This document shows positions 27,587-36,826 of a stretch of 64,000 nt of DNA, in pieces (position 1 is the stretch's first letter; the number at the start of each line of letters is the position of its first letter). The translations under genes and the position numbers were made by a program. The stretch lies in assembly GCA_027404165.1 (NCBI GenBank), contig DAHZCG010000009.1:46015-110014 (forward strand), written 5' to 3'. The notes under the pieces were generated by a model. That model did not search any database. It saw only the letters and a program-made list of their open reading frames with translations, and was not told the DNA's origin. The stretch is from Geobacteraceae bacterium. Its GTDB lineage: Bacteria; Desulfobacterota; Desulfuromonadia; Geobacterales; Pseudopelobacteraceae.

Positions 27587-28708
27587 TCAGGCCAGAACCA
27601 AAGCAGAGTTAATGCCACTGAAACCGGCATTGGTCACGAGAGCTATCGCGTTCGGTTCGACAACCCGGCGGTGATCTGATACCCAAGCGATCGCATCATC
27701 ATCAGCATCTTTCAGATTTACGGTTGGCGGAACGACGTTCTCACGTCGAGCCCGCTGCGCAATTGCCATTTCGACCAGACCGGCGGCACCCATCGTGTGG
27801 CCGATACCGCCTTTGATGGAATAGACCGGCACATTCCGGCCCCGGAATACCGCGCGGAAAGCCCGCATTTCCATGGCATCGTTATACGGGGTACCGGTGC
27901 CGTGTGCCGAAACAAAGCCGACGCGATCAGCAGAAATACCCGCAGAGTCCAGGGCGGCGTTGATGGCGCGAACCAACCCTTCGCTTTCGCGGGAGGGACC
28001 GGTCATGTGGTTGGCATCATCGCTCATGCCCCAACCGGCAATTTCTCCTGTGATGGGCCTTTTTTCACGCAGAGCACGTTCTTCGCTCATGACGAGCAGA
28101 TATGCGGCAGCTTCTCCGACACTTAGTCCGGCCCTGTTCTTATCAAAAGGCCGGGCCGGGACCTTATCCAGCGCCATGAGCGAAGAAAAACCTGAAAATA
28201 CAAACTCCGACACACAATCACAGGCTACTACCAGCACACAATCAGCATGTCCACTGCGAATGGTTGCCGCTGCACGCGCAGCCGCAGCCGACGACGAGGT
28301 GCATGCCGCCGACACAACCAGGCCACCGCCCGTGGTTCCGGTGAGGTTAATGACCTTTTTGAGTAGATTGCTAAGAGAGCTTTCAGCACCATCGCCAGTT
28401 CCGGTAATGATGCTTTTCTCCAGAAGATCGATTTCTCCCTTGGTTGTCGCCAGCAGAAGTTTTGCATCAGTCGGTATCTTTGTACCGGTTCTGGCAAACA
28501 GCTGGGAAATCATCTGCATGACCAGAGACATTTCGCCGTGATACGTCAAACCAGGAATTGTTCCGGCATAGTCGGAGAATAACGCCTTCGTACTGAATCG
28601 GGTCAGGCGGGAAATTGCGGTCCGGTTGGCCAGAAGTCCATCCCAGCATGCGTCGATACCCGGACCGAATGGGGTCAGGATATCCGTTTCAACGATAACC
28701 GCCCTCAT
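27587..28708 (-). CDS. Beta-ketoacyl-ACP synthase (ApeO-like)
   Basis: 373 residues from the ATG at 28708, which overlaps the stop of the thioesterase gene as ATGA. The full triad is present: Cys136 in VVSAACTSSSAAA, His269 in SAHGTGTPYND and His304 in IKGGIGHTMGAAG (Lys299). It is followed after 10 bases by the short Cys-less partner, giving a KS-CLF pair as in ApeO:ApeC. Context (dehydratase, thioesterase and exporter genes immediately upstream) makes this the probable elongating ketosynthase of the APE-like core. Confidence 0.93.
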   Translation of the reverse strand: MRAVIVETDILTPFGPGIDACWDGLLANRTAISRLTRFSTKALFSDYAGTIPGLTYHGEMSLVMQMISQLFARTGTKIPTDAKLLLATTKGEIDLLEKSIITGTGDGAESSLSNLLKKVINLTGTTGGGLVVSAACTSSSAAAARAAATIRSGHADCVLVVACDCVSEFVFSGFSSLMALDKVPARPFDKNRAGLSVGEAAAYLLVMSEERALREKRPITGEIAGWGMSDDANHMTGPSRESEGLVRAINAALDSAGISADRVGFVSAHGTGTPYNDAMEMRAFRAVFRGRNVPVYSIKGGIGHTMGAAGLVEMAIAQRARRENVVPPTVNLKDADDDAIAWVSDHRRVVEPNAIALVTNAGFSGINSALVLA

Positions 28709-29190
28709 GGGCAACAAAGGAATTCTCCGGCTTTCCACCTGCTGCGGCAGCGATCAAGCATCACCGGCGAGAGCATGCAGGGTTCTCCTGTTCGGTGATC
28801 CGTAAAAAGCTGAATGGTGTAGCCGCTTGTTGCCAGGCTGCCATCCTGTTTGTAAACGTGGAATTCGGTGTTTATCCGCGCGCCCTCGTGCCAGACCATG
28901 GAAGCCCGGATGGTGAATTCCTCCGCCAGAAAGAGAGACTGAAAATAATCTATATGGAGTGAGATGATGGGGGCTCTCAAACCGGCTTCAAGATACTCAT
29001 TATATGACATCCCGCAGCGTCGGCCGAGTTCTTCAGACGCCTCCTCGAACAGGAGCGGATAGCGGCCATGCCACATGATAGCCATAGGATCGGCCTCATT
29101 GAAGCGAACGCGACGTTTGACCTCGACGAAGATCGGTTCCGGCGCTCCGGGAACCGGATCAAAGTACGTTTTTTTCCGCTTGATCTTCAT
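28705..29190 (-). CDS. Hot-dog acyl-CoA/acyl-ACP thioesterase (4HBT family)
   Basis: 161 residues, single hot-dog domain of the 4-hydroxybenzoyl-CoA thioesterase/YbgC type. The family segment RVRFNEADPMAIMWHGRYPLLFEEASEEL carries the catalytic Asp of the DPMAIMWHGRY motif, followed by a long central helix. APE loci encode a similar thioesterase (ApeK). It probably releases the finished chain or edits stalled chains. It is coupled by 4-base overlaps to the dehydratase gene upstream and to the ketosynthase gene downstream. The C-terminus ends with a Cys-rich ELLCC-like tail (EFLCCP). Confidence 0.9.
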   Translation of the reverse strand: MKIKRKKTYFDPVPGAPEPIFVEVKRRVRFNEADPMAIMWHGRYPLLFEEASEELGRRCGMSYNEYLEAGLRAPIISLHIDYFQSLFLAEEFTIRASMVWHEGARINTEFHVYKQDGSLATSGYTIQLFTDHRTGEPCMLSPVMLDRCRSRWKAGEFLCCP

Positions 29191-29567
29191 ATCGCATCAC
29201 CCAGGGCAACACGCAGTTTCAGATCAGACACCTTTTCTTCTCCCTTAGTAACACGAACCTTACAGGTAAATTCATTGCCGGCATCCGCAACGCTACTCAC
29301 GGTACAAATCAGGTGATCTCCAGGCAAAACGGGCGCTACGTACTTGGCCAGTACTATTTCTTTTAGAAAAACGCGCTGCTGCAGACCTTGCCTGAGTGTT
29401 GAAATTGCACACTGAATCTGGCATGCCCCCGGCAGAACCATCTTAGTCGGGAAATGTCCCTGAAAACCGATAAACTCGGGCGGAAAGGTGAAACTCGATG
29501 TCATAACAGAGTCAGTCCGCGTTGGTCCATCCATGTAGCGCTCAATATCCGCTTGTACCTTGCTCAT
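29187..29567 (-). CDS. FabZ/ApeI-like hot-dog dehydratase
   Basis: 126 residues with the FabZ signature FQGHFPTKMVLPGACQIQ, where the His of GHFP is catalytic. It should dehydrate 3-hydroxyacyl-ACP to the trans-2-enoyl form; with no enoyl reductase gene in the cluster, double bonds would be kept and a conjugated polyene would build up. In APE systems this type (ApeI) works with a second hot-dog protein (ApeP); here the ApeP-like domain is fused to a radical SAM enzyme encoded at 33284-34771. It overlaps its neighbours by 4 bases on both sides. Confidence 0.9.
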   Translation of the reverse strand: MSKVQADIERYMDGPTRTDSVMTSSFTFPPEFIGFQGHFPTKMVLPGACQIQCAISTLRQGLQQRVFLKEIVLAKYVAPVLPGDHLICTVSSVADAGNEFTCKVRVTKGEEKVSDLKLRVALGDAI

Positions 29568-30229
29568 GAATACAACTCCTTTTGCCGGACCGTCAGTTGG
29601 TAACCATACTTGTAATTAATCATGATAATCCCTTGAGGATAATGTTTCCCATTCTGCTCACGATATTCATAGTAGGATACCCGCCACACGATTTCATTGT
29701 TCTCATAATAAACCTTCTCGACAAGATCCCGCCCTTTCCCGGCAAATTCATATTCCATTTCACCGGAACCGTACGGTTGCCAAAAATTTACCTTGTATTT
29801 ACTCTTCCAGGTACGTGCTCTGTCTGACGGGATCAGATCAAAATAGATTCTGCGGATGTCGGTGCCAACCGCTTTCGGAAGGTCACCGTACTGCATGAGG
29901 GCGGGCAGTGCATTCTGGGTAACAATGGTATCCCTGTCGCCAGACAGTTCAAACAACTGGACACCCAATGGGTTAAGACAGACCACTTTAAATTGATTAT
30001 TCTGACGGTTTATGTCGATGTAGCCGATCCCCATAAAGGATTTCCAGGAATACTCAAATACGACAGAATTGAGGACTTGGAAGCGTTCCGGGGTGTGAGC
30101 TTTAAATTGCGCCACGACACTTTTGGGCTCGACAGATTCAAAGGATACACGTTCAGCTTTCTGAAACGGAATGTGGGTACACCCGGCAGACAATATAATC
30201 AGCATCAACAGGGCAACAAATTTGATCAT
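29564..30229 (-). CDS. ApeN-like outer-membrane lipoprotein (DUF3261-type)
   Basis: 221 residues with a lipoprotein signal peptide (MIKFVALLMLIILSAGC; lipobox Cys C17). The rest is rich in beta strands, with VCLNPLGVQLFELSGD and the ending GIIMINYKYGYQLTVR. Proteins of this kind sit directly beside the LolA and MMPL genes of APE and flexirubin loci and are thought to help place the pigment in the outer membrane. The assignment to DUF3261 rests on position and general pattern. It abuts the MMPL gene with no gap and overlaps the dehydratase gene by 4 bases. Confidence 0.75.
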   Translation of the reverse strand: MIKFVALLMLIILSAGCTHIPFQKAERVSFESVEPKSVVAQFKAHTPERFQVLNSVVFEYSWKSFMGIGYIDINRQNNQFKVVCLNPLGVQLFELSGDRDTIVTQNALPALMQYGDLPKAVGTDIRRIYFDLIPSDRARTWKSKYKVNFWQPYGSGEMEYEFAGKGRDLVEKVYYENNEIVWRVSYYEYREQNGKHYPQGIIMINYKYGYQLTVRQKELYS

Positions 30230-32608
30230 CTATCGGTTTTCCTCTGTATCAATCAGACTGCACAGAGGTGGAACCACCAATATGGCAGAGAGATATCCGG
30301 TAATTATGCAGATAAACATGGCGACTCCGGTAGAGTGGAGTGCGGGATGCTTTGCAAACAGAAGCGCACCGGTGCCGATGACATTGGTTATTGCCGAAAT
30401 AGTCACGGCGATGATGGTCCCGGTACGCAATCTGTGGCGGTATTGATAGGTGATCCCCAAGCCATAATCCACGATAACTCCGGTCGAGACGATGGAAGCC
30501 ACAATATTTATGACGTTCAAGGGAATCTTCAGAAATGACATAATCCCGACAAACCAGACAATTCCGGTGACCAGCGGTACCAGGGCAATCAGGGTATACT
30601 TCCAATCGCCAAAAAACAGCCACGCCAGCACCACATTAAATAGAAACGCAAGCGGCGCCAGAATTCTGATCTCCTTGGCTGTAAATGAGGAGATCGAGGC
30701 AGACATGGCCTTTCCCGATACGACGAATGTGCCGGGATACTTTTTCGTGATTTCTGTCAATGAATCAATATAGTTCTGTTCATCCGGAAAGTACGAAAGA
30801 ATACGGTATTCTCCGTTTTTGCTCAACACAAATCTTTCCTGCAGTTGAGCTATAAGGCCGTTGGAACCGGCGTTTTCTGCTTGATGACGATAGAGGCCAT
30901 CGAAAAATGGAGAAAAAGCGCTATCAGAAAATTGATACGCCGCAGACGTTTCGCGAATCAGCTTTTTAAGCTCAAGCTCTTTTCCTTGTCTCCAAAAACT
31001 GTCCCAATGTGCACTGTTTTCCTTCCGCAGCCGTTCAGAAGGCCAAAACTGCGCAAGGCTCGTAAATTCACCTTTTTCAACAAGGTTATGTGCAGCATGA
31101 AACACAGCGTCGTTAACTTCCATGGCATCTTCGAGGCTTTTTCCCGTTACCACGAAAATTGCCTGACTGGTTTTGCCACCCCACACATTGTGAAACCTCT
31201 GTTCGGCGCGCAGAACTCCCGGATCGCTACCGTCAAGTTTTTTGACATCGCTGTCAAATGTGACAGATAAAGCGCTATACAATGCCAGACAAAACAGCAC
31301 ACCCCATACGCCGATGCAGGTCTTGACCGGCCAGCGAATCGTCGTGAGCTTGTCATCGATACTGGAGTCTGTTACAGGAATGACCTTCATGTGTGAAAGG
31401 ACGATGGGAAGAACAAAGAGAGCTATCATCAGACAGATGAACACGCAGAGGGCAGAGAAAAGTGCGAGCTGGTGATACCCCTGAATTTTCGAAAAAAACA
31501 AGACCAGAAAACTGAACATGGTAGTTGTAGCGCTGACCGTAATCAATCGTGATAGTTTCACAAACTGCGTGCTATCGACTCCGCGCTTCAATGCAATAAA
31601 CATGTGCAAGCCATAGTCAACCGAAAAGCCTGCGATTGCAGTACCGAGTCCGATTACCATATACAGCAGTTTCCCTTCAATGGCTGAGGCCAGTACAATT
31701 GACCATACGATAGCAATAAAGGGGATAATAAAGATAAAAAGCACGCGAAGGTCACGAAATACCATCAGGAACAGCAAAAGAAATGTCACGGAAGCTATGG
31801 TAGAAACTATTGATATGTCACGTTTGATCACGCGCTCATTACTGACCGTATGCAGATGACCACAGATAATATCGGCCGACACGTATCCCGGCAGCTCTTT
31901 AATATGGCCCTGCAGCGCAGCAATGAGTTCTTTGCTGCGTGGGCTATCCATCATTGCAACGGAAGTTTGCAGTATCATCAAGGCATGACGACCGTCACGA
32001 CTGATAAAATGCCCATCCTCAATAGCAACGTCGTATCCCATGGACGCGGGGAGTGCCCGCATCTTTTCAAGGAGTAGCATCTTGATTCCCAGTGGATCGG
32101 CACGGGACAACGACGAAGTGAATACACTTTCCGGGCGCATGGACTGCAGATAGATACCCCGCATTTTCTGGGATACCGTTTTGCTATTGATAAGACCGTT
32201 TATGGCTTCCAGATCCTGCCTTCCAAGCACCTGCGGCGCGTAGTGGAGAACTGAGAATTCATCCATGACATTCGCAACGGAAAAGCCGGAAACCACCTTC
32301 ATAAAAAGCGGCGGGGTGAGGGATGCGGATAACTGATCTACGGCGAGGAAGAGGTCTTTTTTAGTTTTGGCAGGGTCTGTCAATGCAATGGAAACTATAA
32401 CCTTATCCGAAAAGCTGGAGCCCCTCAGAAAATCCATGCTCCGGGCAATTTCCTTGTCCGGCGGCAACATCAGGTCGATATTGCCCTCGAAGTGCGTAAA
32501 AAACAGGGCTGAGCCAGCAAGCGCCGTGATCAGCAGAACAAACGCTAAAACCAGTTTTGTATGCTTGCGTACGATCGTCTGAAACAGCAAGAAAACTTTT
32601 TCAAACAC
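30230..32608 (-). CDS. MMPL/RND-type lipid exporter (ApeM-like)
   Basis: Inner-membrane export protein of about 792 residues in the RND/MMPL superfamily. Two repeats, each with one membrane helix, a large periplasmic loop and five more helices, giving about 12 membrane segments; GLGTAIAGFSVDYGLHMFIA and IVSTGVIVDYGLGITYQY are the paired helix-4 motifs with the proton-relay Asp. I favour the GTG at 32608 as start: GAGG lies 9 bases upstream and it begins just before the first helix; an ATG at 32647 has no ribosome-binding site. It is expected to flip or export the hydrophobic product toward LolA and the lipoprotein. Confidence 0.9.
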   Translation of the reverse strand: MFEKVFLLFQTIVRKHTKLVLAFVLLITALAGSALFFTHFEGNIDLMLPPDKEIARSMDFLRGSSFSDKVIVSIALTDPAKTKKDLFLAVDQLSASLTPPLFMKVVSGFSVANVMDEFSVLHYAPQVLGRQDLEAINGLINSKTVSQKMRGIYLQSMRPESVFTSSLSRADPLGIKMLLLEKMRALPASMGYDVAIEDGHFISRDGRHALMILQTSVAMMDSPRSKELIAALQGHIKELPGYVSADIICGHLHTVSNERVIKRDISIVSTIASVTFLLLFLMVFRDLRVLFIFIIPFIAIVWSIVLASAIEGKLLYMVIGLGTAIAGFSVDYGLHMFIALKRGVDSTQFVKLSRLITVSATTTMFSFLVLFFSKIQGYHQLALFSALCVFICLMIALFVLPIVLSHMKVIPVTDSSIDDKLTTIRWPVKTCIGVWGVLFCLALYSALSVTFDSDVKKLDGSDPGVLRAEQRFHNVWGGKTSQAIFVVTGKSLEDAMEVNDAVFHAAHNLVEKGEFTSLAQFWPSERLRKENSAHWDSFWRQGKELELKKLIRETSAAYQFSDSAFSPFFDGLYRHQAENAGSNGLIAQLQERFVLSKNGEYRILSYFPDEQNYIDSLTEITKKYPGTFVVSGKAMSASISSFTAKEIRILAPLAFLFNVVLAWLFFGDWKYTLIALVPLVTGIVWFVGIMSFLKIPLNVINIVASIVSTGVIVDYGLGITYQYRHRLRTGTIIAVTISAITNVIGTGALLFAKHPALHSTGVAMFICIITGYLSAILVVPPLCSLIDTEENR

Positions 32609-33284
32609 GCCCTTTAACCTCAAATTGTTTACTGGTAAGTGGCGCATTCAGGATCGTATGTAGAAAATTGATGGTAGTAACATCTCCACTGATCTCTTGG
32701 ATACGCAACTGCTGCAGATAATTTTGATCATTGCGAAACGTGATGGTTATACTTTTAATGACTTTTTTTGACACGTTATTGTCCCGTGGAACGAATTCGA
32801 TCACAAGAGGATTTCGTTTTTTAATCCGAACATCATTGCTATCGAGAAGCGAGCCATACTCGCCGGAAAACCAGACCGTCATTTGACCAAGAACATTTTG
32901 AAAAATAGGATTCTTGGCCAGGGATATTTCCTGTACTTTATTGGTATCCTCGTCCCATTGACGAATCAATTTGTCTGTTATCAGTACCGAGTAACGAACA
33001 GGAGAATCAACGTGCCATGCAATCTTGTTCGGCTTTTCAAGATAGATCCTTCCCTTCATAACGAGCTTTTTCTTGAACATGACCATCTTTTTTTCTTGTA
33101 TAAACTCTGTCTTGAGTGTTTTGAAACTGGAGGCCTTTTTTCCGATGTCGTGCAAGAAAGCTGACAAATCGGCCGGCTGCGCCACGCCGCCAGTTCCGGT
33201 TTCAGCTGCATCAATTCGGCCTGTCTGCAGCATGACGATTATGATCATCGATATTGCCGCGATACATCTTGTCAAGACTCTCAT
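32601..33284 (-). CDS. LolA-like periplasmic lipid/lipoprotein carrier (ApeL-like)
   Basis: 227 residues with a signal peptide (IAAISMIIIVMLQTGRIDAA) and the LolA/LolB half-barrel pattern: SSFKTLKTEFIQEKKM, then GRIYLEKPNKIAWHVDSP, the segment that shapes the lipid-binding cavity. APE loci always encode such a LolA homologue, believed to carry the polyene lipid through the periplasm. Its start codon overlaps the stop of the radical SAM-dehydratase gene (TAATG), so translation is coupled. The MMPL start lies within its 3' end. Confidence 0.9.
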   Translation of the reverse strand: MRVLTRCIAAISMIIIVMLQTGRIDAAETGTGGVAQPADLSAFLHDIGKKASSFKTLKTEFIQEKKMVMFKKKLVMKGRIYLEKPNKIAWHVDSPVRYSVLITDKLIRQWDEDTNKVQEISLAKNPIFQNVLGQMTVWFSGEYGSLLDSNDVRIKKRNPLVIEFVPRDNNVSKKVIKSITITFRNDQNYLQQLRIQEISGDVTTINFLHTILNAPLTSKQFEVKGRV

Positions 33285-34771
33285 TATGCCACCCCTGTTG
33301 TGTCACTTTGCCATACCTTGATTTCACCACGCGCAATCAGCTCTTCGCCTTTATACACTTCACCGCTCAGGATACCGAAATCTCCAAATTTGGCTTTTTT
33401 GTACAATGATATGCGCAGGGTATCGCCCACGTAAGAATCACCAAAAATCTCCAGGTTTTTAATCCCCAACAAGAACCCCTCTACCAAGGGGTTACGACCT
33501 CCGAACCTTCGAAATCCCTCCTGAGCAGCCACAGCCTGGGAGATGATCTCGGGATAGGAAGCATCGTCAAGATGGCCGTTTTCATCTACGAAGATCATGT
33601 CAGCCCGTACCGTCATTTCAGAAACCGATGCACGCTCTTTCACTTCCAGCAGTCGGTCTATGAGGAGCATCGGCGGTTTATGAGGGATAACATGGGCAAC
33701 ATCCACCGGCAAAAACATGATTTCATCCCGCCGGTCGATATTTTTCCAGCAGAGTGGATCGGAAGCAAGATAATCTCCCGTCAACTGATAAGCGGTGCCA
33801 CGGCAGCCATAACACGTTTCAAGTGATGCACATTCTCCACAAGGGCCTTTTATCGTTTCCCTGTAGTTTTTGAGATCCTGCACCACCTCACTGTCACGCA
33901 GGATCTCTTTCAGGCTCTGTTGCCTCAGGTTGCCGAGCGGTATCGTAATTCCGACGCATGATTGCACAAAGCCCTCAGAATTTACTGCGCAGGAATATTG
34001 ATGCCGCAGACACTCTCCCCCAACCAAAGGCGGTTTCGGATCCCAGTGAATATCGTACTTGATCTTGTCAATTTCTGATATTTCCTGAAAGAACACCTCA
34101 AGAGTCCGTGAATCCAGCTCTAGCATGTTGTGCTCGCGGGCCCCCCCTTGCGGCGTCATAATTTCGAAATAGGGAAGGATGTTCTGATCCCGCAGCCATT
34201 GCCACAAGCGCGGCAACTCATGAATATTCTGCTGACAGATGATTGAACTTACGCCCAATGGATTTTCCAGTGAGGGGTAACCAGCCAGCTTCAGATTCTT
34301 CAGGGCTTCCTGGATCTGGATATATGATCCCTTGCGACCGGATAACGTGTCTTGGAGACTCTCATCAAAGGTGTTCATTTTGAGTACAGCCCGGACCCCA
34401 TTATCAAACAATTCCTGCGCTACCGCTGGTGTGATATTGGTTCCGTTAGTGAACAGCTCTATCTCCATATCCAACGATTTGATGTGGCCGATCATCTCCA
34501 TAATATGGGGATAAAGCATCGGCTCGCCGCCGAGAATAATTATTTTCCGCGCTCCCAGTTCCCTGGCCTGATTAATGACACCTATAAACTCATCCTGAGT
34601 CAGTTCTTCAGGTCGTTTGGCACGGTCCAACGCATAACAATACAGGCACTTGAAATTGCAGCTCTGGTTGAACTCGATCTCCATCGACAACAGTCGTCCG
34701 TCCCGAACAGCATCGCTGATTTCCTGTGCAGTAAACTCTGATCCATAAATCCTATCTATACAGGGCTTCAT
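33284..34771 (-). CDS. Radical SAM/SPASM enzyme fused to an ApeP-like hot-dog dehydratase
   Basis: 495 residues, two enzymes in one chain. Residues about 28-230 are a radical SAM barrel with C38, C42 and C45 (QSCNFKCLYCY) and GGEP at 81-84. Residues about 250-345 are a SPASM domain whose cysteines C254, C261, C272, C311, C314, C320, C323 and C341 can hold two extra Fe-S clusters. Residues about 352-495 are a hot-dog domain beginning FLPVDVAHVIPHKPPMLLIDRLLEV, the ApeP/FabZ-like motif with H364; it lacks the GHFP motif, as ApeP-type partners do. The frame is continuous, so this is a real fusion rather than two genes. SPASM enzymes usually act on peptides or protein side chains, so a dehydratase-tethered one is unusual. 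It overlaps both neighbours. Confidence 0.9.
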   Translation of the reverse strand: MKPCIDRIYGSEFTAQEISDAVRDGRLLSMEIEFNQSCNFKCLYCYALDRAKRPEELTQDEFIGVINQARELGARKIIILGGEPMLYPHIMEMIGHIKSLDMEIELFTNGTNITPAVAQELFDNGVRAVLKMNTFDESLQDTLSGRKGSYIQIQEALKNLKLAGYPSLENPLGVSSIICQQNIHELPRLWQWLRDQNILPYFEIMTPQGGAREHNMLELDSRTLEVFFQEISEIDKIKYDIHWDPKPPLVGGECLRHQYSCAVNSEGFVQSCVGITIPLGNLRQQSLKEILRDSEVVQDLKNYRETIKGPCGECASLETCYGCRGTAYQLTGDYLASDPLCWKNIDRRDEIMFLPVDVAHVIPHKPPMLLIDRLLEVKERASVSEMTVRADMIFVDENGHLDDASYPEIISQAVAAQEGFRRFGGRNPLVEGFLLGIKNLEIFGDSYVGDTLRISLYKKAKFGDFGILSGEVYKGEELIARGEIKVWQSDTTGVA

Positions 34772-36072
34772 AGGCTCTTTCTCTCGTCCACAAAACGGGT
34801 TAATTTCCGGGGATTTCCTGCATACACCTTACTCTTGACATGCTCATCACTTGTGATGACAACTTCAGGCCGCACGCGCAGGCGGGCTTGTAATTTATCC
34901 ATGATCATCTCTGCGGAACAGGCTTCGCTACCGGCTGCAACAAAAATCTTAACTACATCGGAAAGGTCATAATCCGTCGTTGCCATCACATAATACTCCT
35001 TGACTTCAGGAAGGATGTCGAGAACGGCGTTGATCGAGTTTGGGTAGAGTGTCGTACCCTTGAACTTGATCATCTGATTTTTTCTTCCAAGGATCGGGCC
35101 GAGGCGCAGGGAATTCCGGCCACATGGGCACGGCTCATCAATCAGAAAGCTCACGTCACCCGTCTTGAAGCGAACAAGCGGCATCCCTTCAATACCCATC
35201 GGCGTCACAACAACTTCGCCGGTTTCGCCAATCGGAGCCACAGCTCCATGGTCATCGACTATCTCCACAATCGCCAGATCGGGATGCAGATGCCCGCCCT
35301 GTTGTGCAGTGCATTCACAGAAGGATGTGATGGTTTCAGACGATGCATAGGTCGAATAAATCCTTGCGCCCCACAGATGTTCCAATTTTTCTCCGACCTT
35401 CAGAAAGGCAAGCTGCCGGTCGCGGATCGGCTCACCAATGCAGACCAGTTTTTTAACTCCGCTCAAGGCGGGATCGAAACCTTCTGATGAAAGAAACTGT
35501 CCGAGCTTCAGTAAAAACGTCGGGACACCGACAATCACGGTCGGTTTCAATCGCCTGATAATCTCCAGGTGACTTTCGACGCTGCTGAGCCCGTTTCTGA
35601 TTGCCGAGGCTCCCAGATTCCTGACCCCCGAGAAATACGCCAATCCAGCGATAAAACACCGGTCGATCGTGCAGGTCAACAAAACGATATCATCAGGGCA
35701 CAGACCACAGCTCGCAAATGAAATTTCCTCGTTGTACGCCAGACGCCGCAGATCATGTTCGGTATACATGACCTTGGTAGACCTGCCCGTGGTACCAGAT
35801 GACAACACGATATCAACAATCTGTGACATGGGTACGGCGAGAAAATTGTCGTTTTGTTCACCCAGTACGGTCTTGTCAGTGAAGGGAATCGTGTTCAGAG
35901 AATTCATGGTTATACTGGTCACATCTATCCCGTGTTCACGGAACATTGTCTGATAAAATGGCGAGTGGGAAGCAACATACGCAAGATGCGTTTTCAGCCT
36001 GCTTTCCTGTAGGCTATGGATTTCATCCGAACGGCAATACTCGAGTTTTCGTTGACCATCACATACTGTCAT
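34768..36072 (-). CDS. PaaK-like adenylate-forming ligase
   Basis: 434 residues, the length of phenylacetate-CoA ligase rather than the longer acyl-CoA synthetases. N-terminal AYVASHSPFYQTMFREHGID is the PaaK-type opening; the nucleotide-binding loop is VLSSGTTGRSTKVMYTEHD; YSTYASSETITSFCECT is the A5 region; PCPCGRNSLRLGPILGR precedes the C-terminal domain, as in PaaK. It probably activates an aryl or acyl acid for the pathway. It is the second adenylating enzyme in the cluster, so two different acids may be activated. It overlaps the acyltransferase and radical SAM genes by 4 bases each. Confidence 0.87.
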   Translation of the reverse strand: MTVCDGQRKLEYCRSDEIHSLQESRLKTHLAYVASHSPFYQTMFREHGIDVTSITMNSLNTIPFTDKTVLGEQNDNFLAVPMSQIVDIVLSSGTTGRSTKVMYTEHDLRRLAYNEEISFASCGLCPDDIVLLTCTIDRCFIAGLAYFSGVRNLGASAIRNGLSSVESHLEIIRRLKPTVIVGVPTFLLKLGQFLSSEGFDPALSGVKKLVCIGEPIRDRQLAFLKVGEKLEHLWGARIYSTYASSETITSFCECTAQQGGHLHPDLAIVEIVDDHGAVAPIGETGEVVVTPMGIEGMPLVRFKTGDVSFLIDEPCPCGRNSLRLGPILGRKNQMIKFKGTTLYPNSINAVLDILPEVKEYYVMATTDYDLSDVVKIFVAAGSEACSAEMIMDKLQARLRVRPEVVITSDEHVKSKVYAGNPRKLTRFVDERKSL

Positions 36073-36824
36073 ATTCTGTTCTCCATACGGGACAGTTCAT
36101 GGTCTATGATATTCCAGACTCTCTTTTTTAAAGCAAAAGCGGTAAGATGCTTATATTCATCCCATGCAATCGCCGGCAATCTGCGAACGGTTATGACTCC
36201 TGGACGCAGAAGCGCTGACCCTTTGGGCGGAATATTTTCACTACCCGTGATACAGAGAGGGACAATCGAAGCCTTTGACGCAAGCGCAAGGCGGAAAGCC
36301 GAGCCATGAAAAGTTCCCATCCTGGCGCTTGCCGACCTGGTCCCTTCAGGGAAAAAAACAATGGAGACCCCAGCCTTCAGCAGATCAGTGGCGCTCTGCG
36401 TAAATTCTTCAGGTGGCATCATCCTGATATTCAGGTATCCGGCAAATTTTGCATACACACCAAGGACCGGTATCCGAAAAGGCCATACATTTACAATCTG
36501 TACCAATTCATGAGGAAGAATACCCATGAGAAAAGCGTCAGAAGCCGAGCGGTGATTGCAGACAAAGATGTATGGTTCCCCGGAGCCGTTGGTTTCACGA
36601 TTTTCGTAACGAAGCTTTATGAATGGATATGGGCAGGCTATTATGACCATTCCATACCAGTTAATGGCGCGCCGGAAGCGCTTCATCGTCTGACGCTGAG
36701 AAGGGATCAAGAGGCCTAAACTGACAACATACAGCGTGAGAACCGGAATCACAGTCGCGGAGAGTGCGGCGAATAGTATATAGAGATACAGATTCAGAAA
36801 ATACAGCTTGAGACGAGCTATCAT
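36069..36824 (-). CDS. PlsC-type 1-acylglycerol-3-phosphate acyltransferase
   Basis: 251 residues, membrane-bound acyltransferase. N-terminal hydrophobic helix, then motif I VCNHRSASDAFLM (NHxSxxD catalytic pair) and motif III FFPEGTRS. Family members put acyl chains on lysophosphatidate or related lipids. It lies two bases after the ACP gene and overlaps the ligase gene by 4. A second acyltransferase of a different family (LpxL-like) is encoded at 22.2 kb, so the product may carry two acyl groups or be joined to a glycerolipid. Confidence 0.9.
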   Translation of the reverse strand: MIARLKLYFLNLYLYILFAALSATVIPVLTLYVVSLGLLIPSQRQTMKRFRRAINWYGMVIIACPYPFIKLRYENRETNGSGEPYIFVCNHRSASDAFLMGILPHELVQIVNVWPFRIPVLGVYAKFAGYLNIRMMPPEEFTQSATDLLKAGVSIVFFPEGTRSASARMGTFHGSAFRLALASKASIVPLCITGSENIPPKGSALLRPGVITVRRLPAIAWDEYKHLTAFALKKRVWNIIDHELSRMENRI

Positions 36825-36826
36825 CG

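Noticed and set aside
32609..32647. Upstream ATG as start of the MMPL gene
   Set aside because: No ribosome-binding site and a 47-base overlap with lolA; the GTG at 32608 has GAGG at a good distance.
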